Of a DNA stretch of 64,000 nt, positions 30,987-39,288 are shown piece after piece (within the stretch, counting starts at the first letter, position 1; every line of letters starts with the position of its first letter). A model generated the notes under the pieces. It had not been told where the DNA came from. It ran no database searches and saw only the letters and a list, made by a program, of their open reading frames with translations. The position numbers and the translations under genes were made by a program. This DNA comes from Alkalibacillus haloalkaliphilus. GTDB lineage: Bacteria > Bacillota > Bacilli > Bacillales > Alkalibacillaceae. The stretch lies in assembly GCF_007991275.1 (NCBI RefSeq), contig NZ_BJYA01000001.1, positions 463,745 to 527,744 of the forward strand, read 5' to 3'.

Positions 30987-31826
30987 CTACGCAGCTAAAA
31001 GGTGATCCCGATACTGGTTAGGGGTCATCTTTTTTAATGTCCACTGATATCTTGAAGAATTGTATTCTAATATATACTCATTTATTAAGGATTTCAATTC
31101 TTTGATTGTTTGACACCTCTTAATCTCTAATTCATCTTTTAAATGCCCAAAGAAAGACTCTATTGGCGCATTATCCCAACAGTTTCCCTTTCGGGACATC
31201 GATTGTATAAAACCATATTCTTTAATTTGTACCTGAAATTCTGGGTGCGTATAGTGAAAGCCTTGATCTGAGTGGAAATAGCACTCAGGGGACACTACAT
31301 GACCATTTTCGAATAATGTTTCTAGTGTGTTATAAACTAAATCCATCTTCAACGAAGTTGAAACATAATGAGCCAAAATTTCATTCGTTGCACCATCCTT
31401 AATAGCTGATAGATAAGCGACATGACCTTTTCCATAGTGTAAATATGTTATATCTGTTAGTAATACTTTTCCTGGCTCACCTTGATCAAACTCACGATTT
31501 ACAAGGTTTTCACATGTTTTATGCTCTTGAGTGGCTTGAGCCATCTTTTTATAGGGATTGGCTTGTCTAACCTTCGTCTCTAATCCACCTTGATTCATTA
31601 ACCGACGGATCTTCTTTAAGTTCATAATGACACCATAATCATTTTCTAGTATCATCTTAATGCTTTTGGCTCCTACTTTTTTATTTTTAATTAGAAAAAT
31701 ATGTTGGATCAAATTAAGGTCTTGTGCATCACTTTGTGCGGATTTCAGTCTATACTCTTCATTATTTAACCACTTGTAATAACCACTCTTACTCACGCCG
31801 GCTAATTGACACAGATGCCTCGTCAT
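30987..31826 (-). CDS. IS3-family transposase OrfB (catalytic part)
   Basis: The 279-residue rve-type integrase domain has the DDE triad visible in LLTDITYL (Asp), HSDQGFHY (Asp) and ApIESFF-type context (NAPIESFFGHLKDE, Glu). An N-terminal HTH_21-like region precedes it. The frame is open upstream of this ATG to the slippery site in orfA, so the main active product is expected to be the 442-residue OrfAB fusion. Confidence 0.92.
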   Translation of the reverse strand: MTRHLCQLAGVSKSGYYKWLNNEEYRLKSAQSDAQDLNLIQHIFLIKNKKVGAKSIKMILENDYGVIMNLKKIRRLMNQGGLETKVRQANPYKKMAQATQEHKTCENLVNREFDQGEPGKVLLTDITYLHYGKGHVAYLSAIKDGATNEILAHYVSTSLKMDLVYNTLETLFENGHVVSPECYFHSDQGFHYTHPEFQVQIKEYGFIQSMSRKGNCWDNAPIESFFGHLKDELEIKRCQTIKELKSLINEYILEYNSSRYQWTLKKMTPNQYRDHLLAA

Positions 31827-31885
31827 ACCATGTAATTGATTAGTTCGAATTGTTCGTTCTATAAGTTCATATTTTTCATGCGGTT

Positions 31886-32314
31886 TTAGTACTTCTTTTT
31901 CATCGCCTGCCTTTCTAGTTCTTCGAGCTTTTTTAAGAAATCAACTTCGCCTTCTAAATAGGCAATTCTAGCTTCTGCTTTTTTTAGCTTTTGCTCAGAT
32001 GTTAACTCTTTTTCAGCAGGGCGGCCTGTTGAGCCTTTTCCCCTTCTTTCTGTCTGAAACCCTATTTCACCGTATTTGTTATAGGTTGCACGCCATCTTT
32101 TCAAACATTCTCCAGGCTTCTTAGAACCAATGACCTTAAGGTCAAACCCATTCTCTGTGAATATTTGTTGAGGGCCTTTACCTTGTAAGTTTTCTTTAAC
32201 AGCTCGTATTTTGAAGTCAGATCTGTAACTGATTGAACGGTCAGATGCTTTATCTACATTTGGATTTTGTTCAAGTTGTTCCATCTGTTTGGCATTAAAA
32301 ATTCTTTTACTCAT
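31886..32314 (-). CDS. IS3-family transposase OrfA
   Basis: This 142-residue protein has an N-terminal helix-turn-helix (YRSDFKIRAVKENLQGKGPQ and following) and a C-terminal leucine-rich coiled coil (EQKLKKAEARIAYLEGEVDF), the standard OrfA layout for end binding and multimerisation. The codons TTA AAA AAG near its end contain the slip site that leads into orfB. GGGGGATG precedes the ATG. Confidence 0.9.
   Translation of the reverse strand: MSKRIFNAKQMEQLEQNPNVDKASDRSISYRSDFKIRAVKENLQGKGPQQIFTENGFDLKVIGSKKPGECLKRWRATYNKYGEIGFQTERRGKGSTGRPAEKELTSEQKLKKAEARIAYLEGEVDFLKKLEELERQAMKKKY
31928..31934 (-). other. Programmed -1 frameshift site of the IS
   Basis: The heptamer A AAA AAG is in the orfA reading phase (codons TTA AAA AAG). 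After a -1 slip the frame reads without a stop into orfB, and total length from the orfA start becomes 1329 bases, exactly 443 codons. This is the canonical IS3-family signal. Confidence 0.88.
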
Positions 32315-32348
32315 TACGACACATCCCCCAGAGAGAAAGTTTTACCCA

Positions 32349-32472
32349 GCAGTGGAAATACACGGAGACTCCAATGGGAACAGCGCGAGCCGAAAATCAC
32401 CCAAAACGACACGGCAGTGAGTTTTGGGAAGTTGAGGCCGTGCCCATGGAAAGCGAAGTGTATTTCCACTGC
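32349..32472. repeat. Hairpin repeat nested in the IS leader
   Basis: The 124-bp block has perfect 15-bp terminal inverted repeats, GCAGTGGAAATACAC and its complement. Inside are CCCAAAAC/GTTTTGGG (32400-32407 with 32421-32428) and CACGGC/GCCGTG. The elements GGAGACTCC, GCGCGAGCCG and GGAAAGCGAAGTG resemble a hairpin repeat I recall from many Bacillaceae genomes. It lies 35 bases before orfA, between its ribosome site and the IS end, so it would be in the orfA leader RNA. Confidence 0.8.
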
Positions 32473-32549
32473 GGAGTGTTTAAGCCTTACTTGATTAATT
32501 TATTATTACCTATTATAACAAGCAACAAGACAACAATTAACATAATAAA

Positions 32550-32591
32550 CCCCAGCTAGGGGACTTTTTATTTTAAGTCCACTAACTGGGG
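32550..32591. repeat. Inverted repeat at the orfA-side IS end
   Basis: CCCCAGCTAGGGGACTT and AAGTCCACTAACTGGGG pair at 15 of 17 positions around an eight-base loop. One arm is part of the terminal inverted repeat. Such an end structure could stop outside transcription from entering the transposase genes. Confidence 0.6.
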
Positions 32592-32714
32592 TATAGTTCA
32601 ACCGTCTAAAAGCGGTGTTTTTAATTTTTTGTCAAAACAACACTGTTGAAAATTGTATATTTATGTATGATTACGTCTTATTAGGTAATGTTAAGAAAAG
32701 GAATGGATATTTTA

Positions 32715-32744
32715 TTGACATTGTAACTGTTAAATTGTTATAAT
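32715..32744 (+). promoter_or_regulatory. Upstream veg promoter
   Basis: TTGACA, 18 bases, TATAAT: a strong sigma-A promoter 60 bases ahead of veg and just outside the IS. Confidence 0.75.
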
Positions 32745-32753
32745 GAAAAATTT

Positions 32754-32782
32754 TTGACTTAACGGCTTAAATATGGTATATT
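32754..32782 (+). promoter_or_regulatory. Downstream veg promoter
   Basis: TTGACT, 17 bases, TATATT: a second promoter in tandem. Strong veg transcription is well known in B. subtilis. Confidence 0.7.
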
Positions 32783-32804
32783 ATTGACAGCGAGGTGGAG
32801 TCTA

Positions 32805-33059
32805 ATGGGCAAGACATTGGGTGAAATTAAACAAGCATTAGATGTAAAAATTGGTCAACGTTTAACGTTAGAAGCTAATGGTGGGCGCCGCAAAACAATT
32901 GAGCGTTGTGGAATTCTAGCGGAAACGTATCCATCTGTTTTTATTGTTGAACTCGACCAAGACGAGCATTCATTTGAGCGCGTATCTTATAGTTACGCGG
33001 ATGTGTTGACTGAAACGGTCAAAATTACCTTCACAGACGAAATCACCAAGATGGCATAA
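32805..33059 (+). CDS. veg: Veg protein
   Basis: The 84-residue protein follows B. subtilis Veg almost throughout, with [20 protein letters not shown] and [16 protein letters not shown]. Veg is highly expressed and has been tied to biofilm gene control; its mechanism is unclear. ATG 32805 follows GAGGTGGAG. Tandem strong promoters lie upstream. Confidence 0.96.
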   Translation: MGKTLGEIKQALDVKIGQRLTLEANGGRRKTIERCGILAETYPSVFIVELDQDEHSFERVSYSYADVLTETVKITFTDEITKMA

Positions 33060-33179
33060 TCCGTAGTTCTACTGCATTACTTCTTTTTGCTAACATCCTC
33101 AACACTTTCCATGTTTCAGTTTCTCAAAAGTACATATAATAAGTGTGTCGTAAAAAACGACAAAAGGAGTTGTGGTCCG

Positions 33180-33359
33180 TTGAGTAGACGTAAAGGCGTT
33201 ATGTCTGACCGTTTTAAAGAGGAGATCGCAAAAGAGTTAGGTATTTACGACACTGTACAAAGAGAAGGTTGGGGCGGGATTAAGTCTCGCGATGCAGGTA
33301 ACATGGTGAAAAGAGCAGTTGAGATGGCACAAGAACAAATGGAAAAGGGCCAACGCTAA
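33180..33359 (+). CDS. sspF: Alpha/beta-type small acid-soluble spore protein SspF
   Basis: The 59-residue DNA-binding spore protein has [19 protein letters not shown] and [17 protein letters not shown], close to SspF. Such proteins coat forespore DNA. TTG 33180 follows AAAAGGAG at a somewhat long spacing of ten; upstream in-frame starts are not linked to a ribosome site. A weak CATATAA lies at 33133 but I could not define a full sigma-G promoter. Confidence 0.92.
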   Translation: MSRRKGVMSDRFKEEIAKELGIYDTVQREGWGGIKSRDAGNMVKRAVEMAQEQMEKGQR

Positions 33360-33372
33360 CGTTGGACATAGT

Positions 33373-33407
33373 AAAAAGTAGGTCTTTTAAAAGGCCTACT
33401 TTTTTTA
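33373..33407 (+). terminator. Intrinsic terminator after sspF
   Basis: AAAAAGTAGGTC pairs with GGCCTACTTTTT, followed by T residues. Confidence 0.88.
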
Positions 33408-33500
33408 CACTTTTGTAATTTGCTATATATTAATTTAGTTGAGCGAACACATGATGATTATGATACAATCACGGTGATAATAAAAACAGAAGGTGAAAAT

Positions 33501-34349
33501 ATGGTTTATGAAAAAGCGCCAGCAAAAATTAATTTAACTTTAGATATATTACATAAACGAAAAGATGGATTCCATGAGGTTGAAATGATTATGACATCGA
33601 TTGATTTGTCAGACCGATTATTTTTTGAAGTTTTGACTAAAGATGTAATCATTGTTGATTCTGAAAATCGATACGTCCCTAATGATCATCGAAACTTAGC
33701 GTATCAAGCTGCTAAAGTTTTTAAGAAACAATGTGGAATTCGTTCAGGTGTTAAAATTGATATTGATAAAAACATACCTGTAGCTGCAGGTTTAGCTGGG
33801 GGAAGTAGTGATGCTGCAGCAACAATTAGAGGTTTGAACCGTTTGTTTTCGACTGGCCTTTCAAACGAACAGATGGAAAAAATGGCTGAGCAAATCGGCT
33901 CTGATGTGCCTTATTGTATTCAAGGTGGTACTCAGCTAGCAAAAGGACGGGGTGAAGTGTTGACACCACTACCTCCATTGCCGGCTTGTTACGTCGTATT
34001 AGCAAAACCGAAAATTGGTGTATCAACGAAAGAGGTTTATGGAAAAGTAGATTTAAATAATATGATCCACCCTAACAATGAACTAGCTATTAAAGCATTA
34101 GAAGACCAAGACTTTCAAGCGGTGTGTGATCAAATGGTAAATGTACTTGAACCTATAACGATGAACATGCATAAAGAAATTAGTCCAATTAAAGAACAAA
34201 TGGATAACGCGGATGCTGATGGCGTTTTAATGAGTGGGAGCGGGCCGACTGTATATGCAATAGTTAAGCAACAGTCCAAGGCTGAAAGAATTTATAATAG
34301 CTTGAAAGGTTTTTGTGAGGAAGTTTATGTCGTCCATTCTTTGCGATAA
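33501..34349 (+). CDS. ispE: 4-diphosphocytidyl-2-C-methyl-D-erythritol kinase
   Basis: IspE is the ATP-dependent fourth step of the MEP isoprenoid pathway. The 282-residue GHMP kinase has KAPAKINLTLDI, the ATP loop PVAAGLAGGSSDAAA and the C-terminal LMSGSGPTVYA. ATG 33501 follows AAGGTGAAAAT; the 27 upstream in-frame codons lack a ribosome site. Position before purR is conserved. Confidence 0.96.
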   Translation: MVYEKAPAKINLTLDILHKRKDGFHEVEMIMTSIDLSDRLFFEVLTKDVIIVDSENRYVPNDHRNLAYQAAKVFKKQCGIRSGVKIDIDKNIPVAAGLAGGSSDAAATIRGLNRLFSTGLSNEQMEKMAEQIGSDVPYCIQGGTQLAKGRGEVLTPLPPLPACYVVLAKPKIGVSTKEVYGKVDLNNMIHPNNELAIKALEDQDFQAVCDQMVNVLEPITMNMHKEISPIKEQMDNADADGVLMSGSGPTVYAIVKQQSKAERIYNSLKGFCEEVYVVHSLR

Positions 34350-34350
34350 G

Positions 34351-34400
34351 TTGGAAATTACAAATAATACATGATATATTATAGGTTAATATTCGTGTTT
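34351..34400 (+). promoter_or_regulatory. purR promoter with candidate PurBox
   Basis: TTGGAA, 18 bases, TATATT gives a promoter. The sequence at 34389-34400, read on the minus strand, is AAACACGAATAT, a good PurBox half. PurR autoregulation is known in B. subtilis. Only one box is seen. Confidence 0.45.
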
Positions 34401-34413
34401 TGAGGTGTAGTAG

Positions 34414-35229
34414 ATGAAACGTAGTGAGAGAATTGTGGCGATGACACATCACTTTAAAGAAAATCCGAGGAAATTAATCTCGCTTCCTTATTTTGTTGAT
34501 TCTTTTCAGGCAGCAAAGTCATCTGTAAGCGAGGATATAGATATTATTGATGAAATGTTCCAGTCTTTAGGGATCGGTAGAATTGAGACAACAGCAGGAG
34601 CTTCTGGTGGTGTTCGTTATATACCTGATTTTAACCATGACCAAGGCCGTCAATTTATTGACCGATTAATTCATGTATTAGAAGATCCAAACCGTATTTT
34701 ACCAGGCGGTTATGTATACATGAGTGATATATTAGGTGATTACAATTACATTAGAGAAACGGGTAAAGTGTTCGGTGCTGCCTTTAAAGATGTAGACCTT
34801 GATTATATTGTTACAGTAGCGACTAAAGGAATACCATTAGCATATGCGGTTGCTGAAGTGCTAAATGTACCAGTCGTCATAATTAGAAGGGATCCTAAAG
34901 TAACAGAAGGTTCAACCGTAAGTATTAATTATGTCTCTGGTTCTTCAAGAAAAATTCAAACGATGGCTTTAGCTAAAAGAAGTATTCAAGAAGAGTCAAA
35001 CGTTCTACTAATTGATGACTTTATGAAAGCTGGTGGCACCATTAAAGGTATGGAAAATTTAATGCAAGAGTTTAATGCTACGGTTAAAGGAATTGCTGTA
35101 TTAGCAGAAGCTGAAGATGAAGACGAAGAACGTCGTGTAGAAGACTATGTGTCGTTATTAAAAATTCAAGAAGTAAATGAAAGATCAGGTGCTATAAAAG
35201 TTATACCAGGTAATTATTTTAATAGTTAA
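34414..35229 (+). CDS. purR: Purine operon repressor PurR
   Basis: The 271-residue protein has an N-terminal winged helix (about 1-72) and a phosphoribosyltransferase-like domain with the PRPP loop VLLIDDFMKAGGTIKG. PurR represses purine genes; PRPP releases it. A GAGGTG ribosome site precedes the ATG. B. subtilis yabJ, which normally follows, is missing. Confidence 0.96.
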   Translation: MKRSERIVAMTHHFKENPRKLISLPYFVDSFQAAKSSVSEDIDIIDEMFQSLGIGRIETTAGASGGVRYIPDFNHDQGRQFIDRLIHVLEDPNRILPGGYVYMSDILGDYNYIRETGKVFGAAFKDVDLDYIVTVATKGIPLAYAVAEVLNVPVVIIRRDPKVTEGSTVSINYVSGSSRKIQTMALAKRSIQEESNVLLIDDFMKAGGTIKGMENLMQEFNATVKGIAVLAEAEDEDEERRVEDYVSLLKIQEVNERSGAIKVIPGNYFNS

Positions 35230-35235
35230 TTAGTA

Positions 35236-35260
35236 GGGGGAAATAGCCCCCTCTTTTTTT
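35236..35260 (+). terminator. Intrinsic terminator after purR
   Basis: GGGGG pairs with CCCCC around AAATAG, followed by a T-rich run. Confidence 0.82.
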
Positions 35261-35303
35261 ACAGTAAATTTTGTCACAAAATTATAAAAAAATAAATTTT
35301 TTA

Positions 35304-35330
35304 GAAGGATTTTCGGATTCATTGTTGAAA
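35304..35330 (+). promoter_or_regulatory. Sigma-H promoter of spoVG with AT-rich upstream box
   Basis: GAAGGATTT, 11 bases, GTTGAAA fits the sigma-H pattern (RnAGGAwWW and RnnGAAT) with one -10 mismatch. It is preceded by a long A/T tract (about 35266-35302), which in B. subtilis spoVG is the AbrB-bound region. A GTCT...AGAC leader hairpin (35344-35375) follows. Confidence 0.65.
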
Positions 35331-35421
35331 GGTAATAGAGAGGGTCTTAAAAGCTTAGTGTTGAGCTTGTGAGACTTACGACATGTTTTGTAGTTATTTA
35401 TCTAAAAGGTGGTGAGACATA

Positions 35422-35709
35422 ATGCAAGTAACTGACGTAAGGCTTCGTCGCGTGAATACGGATGGTCGTATGCGAGCGATCGCTTCGATTACATTGGATG
35501 ATGAGTTCGTTGTACATGACATTCGTGTCATTGATGGGAACAATGGATTATTTGTAGCGATGCCGAGTAAACGAACTCCAGATGGAGAGTTTAGAGACAT
35601 TGCTCATCCAATTAATTCGGGTACACGTGGTAAGATTCAAGATGCCGTTTTAGAAGAATACCACCGTGTCGGTGAAGAAGTTGAATATGAAGAAGCAGGT
35701 GCTTCTTAA
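35422..35709 (+). CDS. spoVG: SpoVG RNA/DNA-binding regulator
   Basis: The 95-residue protein matches SpoVG, with [20 protein letters not shown] and [19 protein letters not shown]. It affects septation and cortex formation and binds nucleic acids. A GGTGG ribosome site is present. Its promoter is separated from purR by a terminator, so it is a single-gene unit. Confidence 0.97.
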   Translation: MQVTDVRLRRVNTDGRMRAIASITLDDEFVVHDIRVIDGNNGLFVAMPSKRTPDGEFRDIAHPINSGTRGKIQDAVLEEYHRVGEEVEYEEAGAS

Positions 35710-35718
35710 AATTTTTAG

Positions 35719-35753
35719 AGAAGTTCAATCGCCCGTGATTGGACTTCTTTTTT
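35719..35753 (+). terminator. Intrinsic terminator after spoVG
   Basis: AGAAGTTCAATC pairs with GATTGGACTTCT around GCCCGT, then T residues. Confidence 0.88.
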
Positions 35754-35968
35754 ATATTTTACCTCTTTTCAATAGAATTAAACCCCGATTAATCGAAATA
35801 GAAGAATTATTAAATGCCCTACTTATGAAAGTAAAAAATACCACAACAATATTAAATAGGATTAAGTTGCATGTGCTATCTATTTAAGATATATTCATAA
35901 TGGATGATTATAAGGATTAAGATACCCTTTTTTCGATAAATTTCGCATGATTAGTTGGAGGGAAAATG

Positions 35969-37342
35969 ATGTCAAAACGTTTCGCGGTCGTATTGGCTGC
36001 AGGAGTAGGCTCAAGAATGAAATCAAGCCTCTATAAAGTGTTACATCCTGTATGTGGTAAGCCAATGGTTCAACATGTTGTCGACCAACTACATAAATCT
36101 CAGTTAGATGAAATAGTAACAATTGTTGGTCATGGAGCTGAGTCTGTACAAGAGCAGTTAGGTGATCAAACAGCTTATGCCATTCAAGGAGAACAATTAG
36201 GGACAGGTCATGCTGTCCAAATGGCAAGTAGTCAGTTAGAAGGAAAGCAAGGAACAACAGTTGTTGTCTGTGGGGATACACCACTTTTAACTTCAGAAAC
36301 GATTAGTCAGTTAATGAATCAACATGAGCAAGAACAGGCTAAAGTAACTGTTCTAACAACTGAAGTTGAAGAACCAACTGGATATGGTCGAATTATTCGC
36401 AATGAACAAGGACATGTCGAAAAAATCGTTGAAGAAAAAGATGCAAACGAAACAGAAAAGGCCGTACAAGAAATTAATACAGGAACGTATTGTTTTGACA
36501 ATAAGTTGTTGTTTGATGCATTAAAACAAGTGTCTAATAACAATGCGCAAGGTGAATATTATTTACCGGATGTTTTAGAAATTGCTAATAATCATGGAGA
36601 AAAAGTAGCCGCTTTTCAAACGAAAAACGTAAGTGAAACAGTAGGTGTAAATGATCGTGTCGCCCTTTCTAAAGCAGAAAAACTGCTAAAGGATCGCATT
36701 AATGAACAGCATATGCGTAATGGCGTCTCCATTGTAGATCCTGACAACACATATATTGGAGCGGATGTTTTAATTGGCACAGACGTTACAATCGAGCCTG
36801 GTACACACATTAAAGGCCAGACTCGAGTGGGTAACTATACGACTATTGGTCCAAATACGGAAGTTGAAAACTGTGAAATCGGTGAAGGGTCAACGATCAA
36901 ACAAAGTGTTGTTACAGACAGTTATGTTGGATCCAATGTACAAATTGGTCCATTTGCCCATATTAGACCAGAAAGTCATTTAGAAGATGAAGTAAAAATT
37001 GGTAACTTTGTAGAAGTGAAGAAGACAAGTATGCAAACAGGTAGTAAAGCTTCTCACCTTTCGTACTTAGGAGATGCTGAAATTGGATCAGACGTTAATG
37101 TTGGCTGTGGTAGTATTACAGTGAACTACGATGGTCGATCGAAGCATAAGACAGTTATTGAGGACGGCGCTTTTATTGGCTGTAACTCTAATTTAGTAGC
37201 CCCAGTTAAAGTAGAGAAGGGTGCATATGTTGCAGCAGGTTCAACTATTACAAAAAACGTACCCGAAAAAGCATTATCAATTGCTCGATCTCGCCAAGAA
37301 AACAAAGAAGGATATGTGGAGCGATTAAATAAACGATCATAA
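35969..37342 (+). CDS. glmU: Bifunctional UDP-GlcNAc pyrophosphorylase / GlcN-1-P acetyltransferase
   Basis: GlmU makes UDP-GlcNAc for peptidoglycan. The 457-residue protein has an N-terminal nucleotidyltransferase ([24 protein letters not shown]) and a C-terminal left-handed beta helix of hexapeptide repeats with the acetyltransferase His in [15 protein letters not shown] 35969 is better spaced from TTGGAGGG than ATG 35966. Confidence 0.97.
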   Translation: MSKRFAVVLAAGVGSRMKSSLYKVLHPVCGKPMVQHVVDQLHKSQLDEIVTIVGHGAESVQEQLGDQTAYAIQGEQLGTGHAVQMASSQLEGKQGTTVVVCGDTPLLTSETISQLMNQHEQEQAKVTVLTTEVEEPTGYGRIIRNEQGHVEKIVEEKDANETEKAVQEINTGTYCFDNKLLFDALKQVSNNNAQGEYYLPDVLEIANNHGEKVAAFQTKNVSETVGVNDRVALSKAEKLLKDRINEQHMRNGVSIVDPDNTYIGADVLIGTDVTIEPGTHIKGQTRVGNYTTIGPNTEVENCEIGEGSTIKQSVVTDSYVGSNVQIGPFAHIRPESHLEDEVKIGNFVEVKKTSMQTGSKASHLSYLGDAEIGSDVNVGCGSITVNYDGRSKHKTVIEDGAFIGCNSNLVAPVKVEKGAYVAAGSTITKNVPEKALSIARSRQENKEGYVERLNKRS

Positions 37343-37399
37343 TTTTGGCTTAATATAGCCTGAAAATATAACAATTATTATTGTGGAGGTTCCTGTTCT

Positions 37400-38353
37400 A
37401 TGGCTAATCATTACAAAGACCCTTATTTGAAAGTGTTCACATTAAACTCTAACCCTGAATTAGCGCAAGAAATTGCAGATTCTGTTGGCGTTGAATTAGG
37501 GAAATGTTCTGTTAAACGCTTTAAAGACGGTGAAGTACAAATTAATATTGAAGAAAGTATTCGTGGTTGTGACGTTTTCGTCGTTCAATCAACAAGTAAT
37601 CCAGTAAACGAACATTTAATGGAATTACTCATTATGGTAGACGCATTAAAGAGAGCTTCAGCTCGTACGATCAATATTGTAATGCCTTACTATGGTTATG
37701 CAAGACAGGACCGTAAAGCTCGATCAAGAGAACCGATTACATCGAAGCTTGTGGCAGATCTATTAGAAACAGCAGGCGCTGACCGTGTCGTTACAGTAGA
37801 CTTACATGCAGCTCAAATTCAAGGTTTCTTTAACATTCCAATTGACCACTTAGTTGGAGTTCCGACATTATCTGACTATTTCTTAAGCAAAGAGTTAGAA
37901 GATGTGGTCATCGTTTCACCTGACCATGGTGGTGTAACGCGTGCTAGACATATGGCTGACCGATTAAAAGCTCCAATAGCGATTATTGATAAGCGTCGTC
38001 CTCAACCAAACGTAGCCGAAGTAATGAACATCGTTGGTAATATTGAAGGAAAGACGGCTATTTTGGTCGATGATATTATCGATACTGCGGGTACGATTAC
38101 GTTAGCAGCGAATGCGATGATCGAAAATGGAGCAAAAGAAGTATATGCTTGCTGTACACACCCGGTATTATCCGGACCAGCAATTGAACGAATTGAAAAC
38201 TCAGCAATTAAAGAATGTGTTGTGACGAATACAATCAAACTATCGGATGACTTAGGCACAGATAAAATTGTTACACTATCAGTCGGAAAGATGGTTGGTG
38301 AATCAATTAAACGTGTTCATGAGCACCGTTCTATCAGCAGTCTATTTGACTAA
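37400..38353 (+). CDS. prs: Ribose-phosphate pyrophosphokinase
   Basis: Prs makes PRPP from ribose-5-phosphate and ATP. The 317-residue product has the Mg/PRPP sites [14 protein letters not shown] and [13 protein letters not shown], and the flexible-loop region DKRRPQPN. It is 57 bases after glmU with GTGGAGGT as the ribosome site and is likely co-transcribed. Confidence 0.97.
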   Translation: MANHYKDPYLKVFTLNSNPELAQEIADSVGVELGKCSVKRFKDGEVQINIEESIRGCDVFVVQSTSNPVNEHLMELLIMVDALKRASARTINIVMPYYGYARQDRKARSREPITSKLVADLLETAGADRVVTVDLHAAQIQGFFNIPIDHLVGVPTLSDYFLSKELEDVVIVSPDHGGVTRARHMADRLKAPIAIIDKRRPQPNVAEVMNIVGNIEGKTAILVDDIIDTAGTITLAANAMIENGAKEVYACCTHPVLSGPAIERIENSAIKECVVTNTIKLSDDLGTDKIVTLSVGKMVGESIKRVHEHRSISSLFD

Positions 38354-38424
38354 AATTTAGTTAATAAATTTAGTCACTCTGCTAATTTTTGTTAAGATTT
38401 GCATCTTTTAAATTTTACTTTTGC

Positions 38425-38450
38425 GTTTAAAAAGGTATAATAAAGGGTAA
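38425..38450 (+). promoter_or_regulatory. Sigma-B promoter of rplY (ctc)
   Basis: GTTTAA, a 14-base spacer and GGGTAA match the sigma-B consensus exactly. B. subtilis ctc is a classic sigma-B gene, so general stress control is likely conserved. The spacer also holds TATAAT, which could support a vegetative start. Confidence 0.75.
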
Positions 38451-38491
38451 GAGTAAATATCAGAGATTTCTTAAAACGGAGGTTGTAACAC

Positions 38492-39148
38492 ATGGCAGCA
38501 GTAATTCAAGCGAAAGAAAGACCAGACACAAGAAATTCTGTCACTAAATCAATTCGTAGAGAAGGTTTTGTACCTGCAGTCGTTTACGGCAAAGGTAAAG
38601 AACCAGTAACAATTTCAGTAGAAAACATGGATTTAGTTAAGAAAGTAAGAGATGAAGGCCGTAACGCGGTATTCTCATTACAAATTGAAGGCGGTAAATC
38701 GTTAGACGCTATGCTATATGATTACCAAACAGATTCAATTAGACAAGACTTAACTCATATCGATTTCTACCTAGTAGATATGTCTACTGAAGTGGATGTC
38801 GAAGTGACGATTAATATTGATGGTGAGTCTAAGGGTGAAAAAGAAGGTGGCGTACTGCAGCAAACGTTGCATACATTAAACATTAGAACAACACCTAATA
38901 AGATCCCAGATGAAATTACTATAGCTTCAGCTGATTTAGATATTGGCGACAGTGTTACAGTTGGCGACCTTAAAACAACAAAAGACTATGAAATCCTAGA
39001 TGATGATGAGTCGACGATTGTGACGGTTTTACCACCACAACAAGCAGATGTTCCTGAAGTAGGTGAAGAAGGAGCAGCTGGAGATGAACAAGCTGAGCCT
39101 GAAGTGATTAATGATAAATCTGATGGCGAAGGCGAAAACGAAGAATAA
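38492..39148 (+). CDS. rplY: General stress protein Ctc, ribosomal protein bL25
   Basis: The 218-residue Ctc-type L25 binds 5S rRNA. It has an N-terminal L25 domain (about 5-92) and a C-terminal beta domain (about 98-185), then a very acidic tail rich in Glu and Asp. A GGAGG ribosome site precedes the ATG. Its own terminator follows. Confidence 0.95.
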   Translation: MAAVIQAKERPDTRNSVTKSIRREGFVPAVVYGKGKEPVTISVENMDLVKKVRDEGRNAVFSLQIEGGKSLDAMLYDYQTDSIRQDLTHIDFYLVDMSTEVDVEVTINIDGESKGEKEGGVLQQTLHTLNIRTTPNKIPDEITIASADLDIGDSVTVGDLKTTKDYEILDDDESTIVTVLPPQQADVPEVGEEGAAGDEQAEPEVINDKSDGEGENEE

Positions 39149-39168
39149 TTTGATATTTACTTGAAGTG

Positions 39169-39212
39169 AACAGATCGAAGTCATACTCAGTTGTGAGCTT
39201 CGGTCTGTTTTC
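39169..39212 (+). terminator. Intrinsic terminator after rplY
   Basis: AACAGATCGAAG pairs with CTTCGGTCTGTT around a 17-base loop, then T residues. Confidence 0.82.
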
Positions 39213-39288
39213 TAATTTATACTGATAAAAGTGACTATTATGTAAAATATAAACTTAACAGCATATCGAGTTAAAGGAGTTACATATA

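Larger units (their letters stand above)
30950..32600 (-). mobile_element. IS3-family insertion sequence, 1651 bp
   Basis: The outer ends are imperfect inverted repeats, both beginning TGAACT and sharing TACCCC and AGTGGAC; 19 of the first 24 positions agree. A 3-bp direct repeat ACC flanks it (30947-30949 and 32601-32603), a size normal for IS3 elements. It carries orfA and orfB on the minus strand with a frameshift signal. Both frames are intact, so it may be active. It interrupts the otherwise conserved yabG-veg junction. Confidence 0.93.
30943..32620 (+). terminator. yabG terminator, split by the IS element
   Basis: Removing the IS and one ACC copy rejoins AAACACC (30943-30949) to G (32604) and the following bases. 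This gives an eight-pair stem AAACACCG/CGGTGTTT (right arm 32613-32620), an eight-base loop and a T-rich tail at 32618-32630. At present the two arms are 1.66 kb apart. Confidence 0.75.

Noticed and set aside
32267..32559. Two plus-strand frames across the IS leader and hairpin block
   Set aside because: They cross the inverted repeats of a structured non-coding block and the IS ribosome site, with no ribosome site of their own.
33112..33139. Sigma-G promoter for sspF
   Set aside because: CATATAA at 33133 is a fair -10, but the only -35-like sequence is 15 bases away, too close, so no call was made.
35666..35887. 73-codon frame overlapping the spoVG end and terminator
   Set aside because: It reads through the spoVG terminator hairpin and has no ribosome site; the hydrophobic stretch comes from the T-rich tail.
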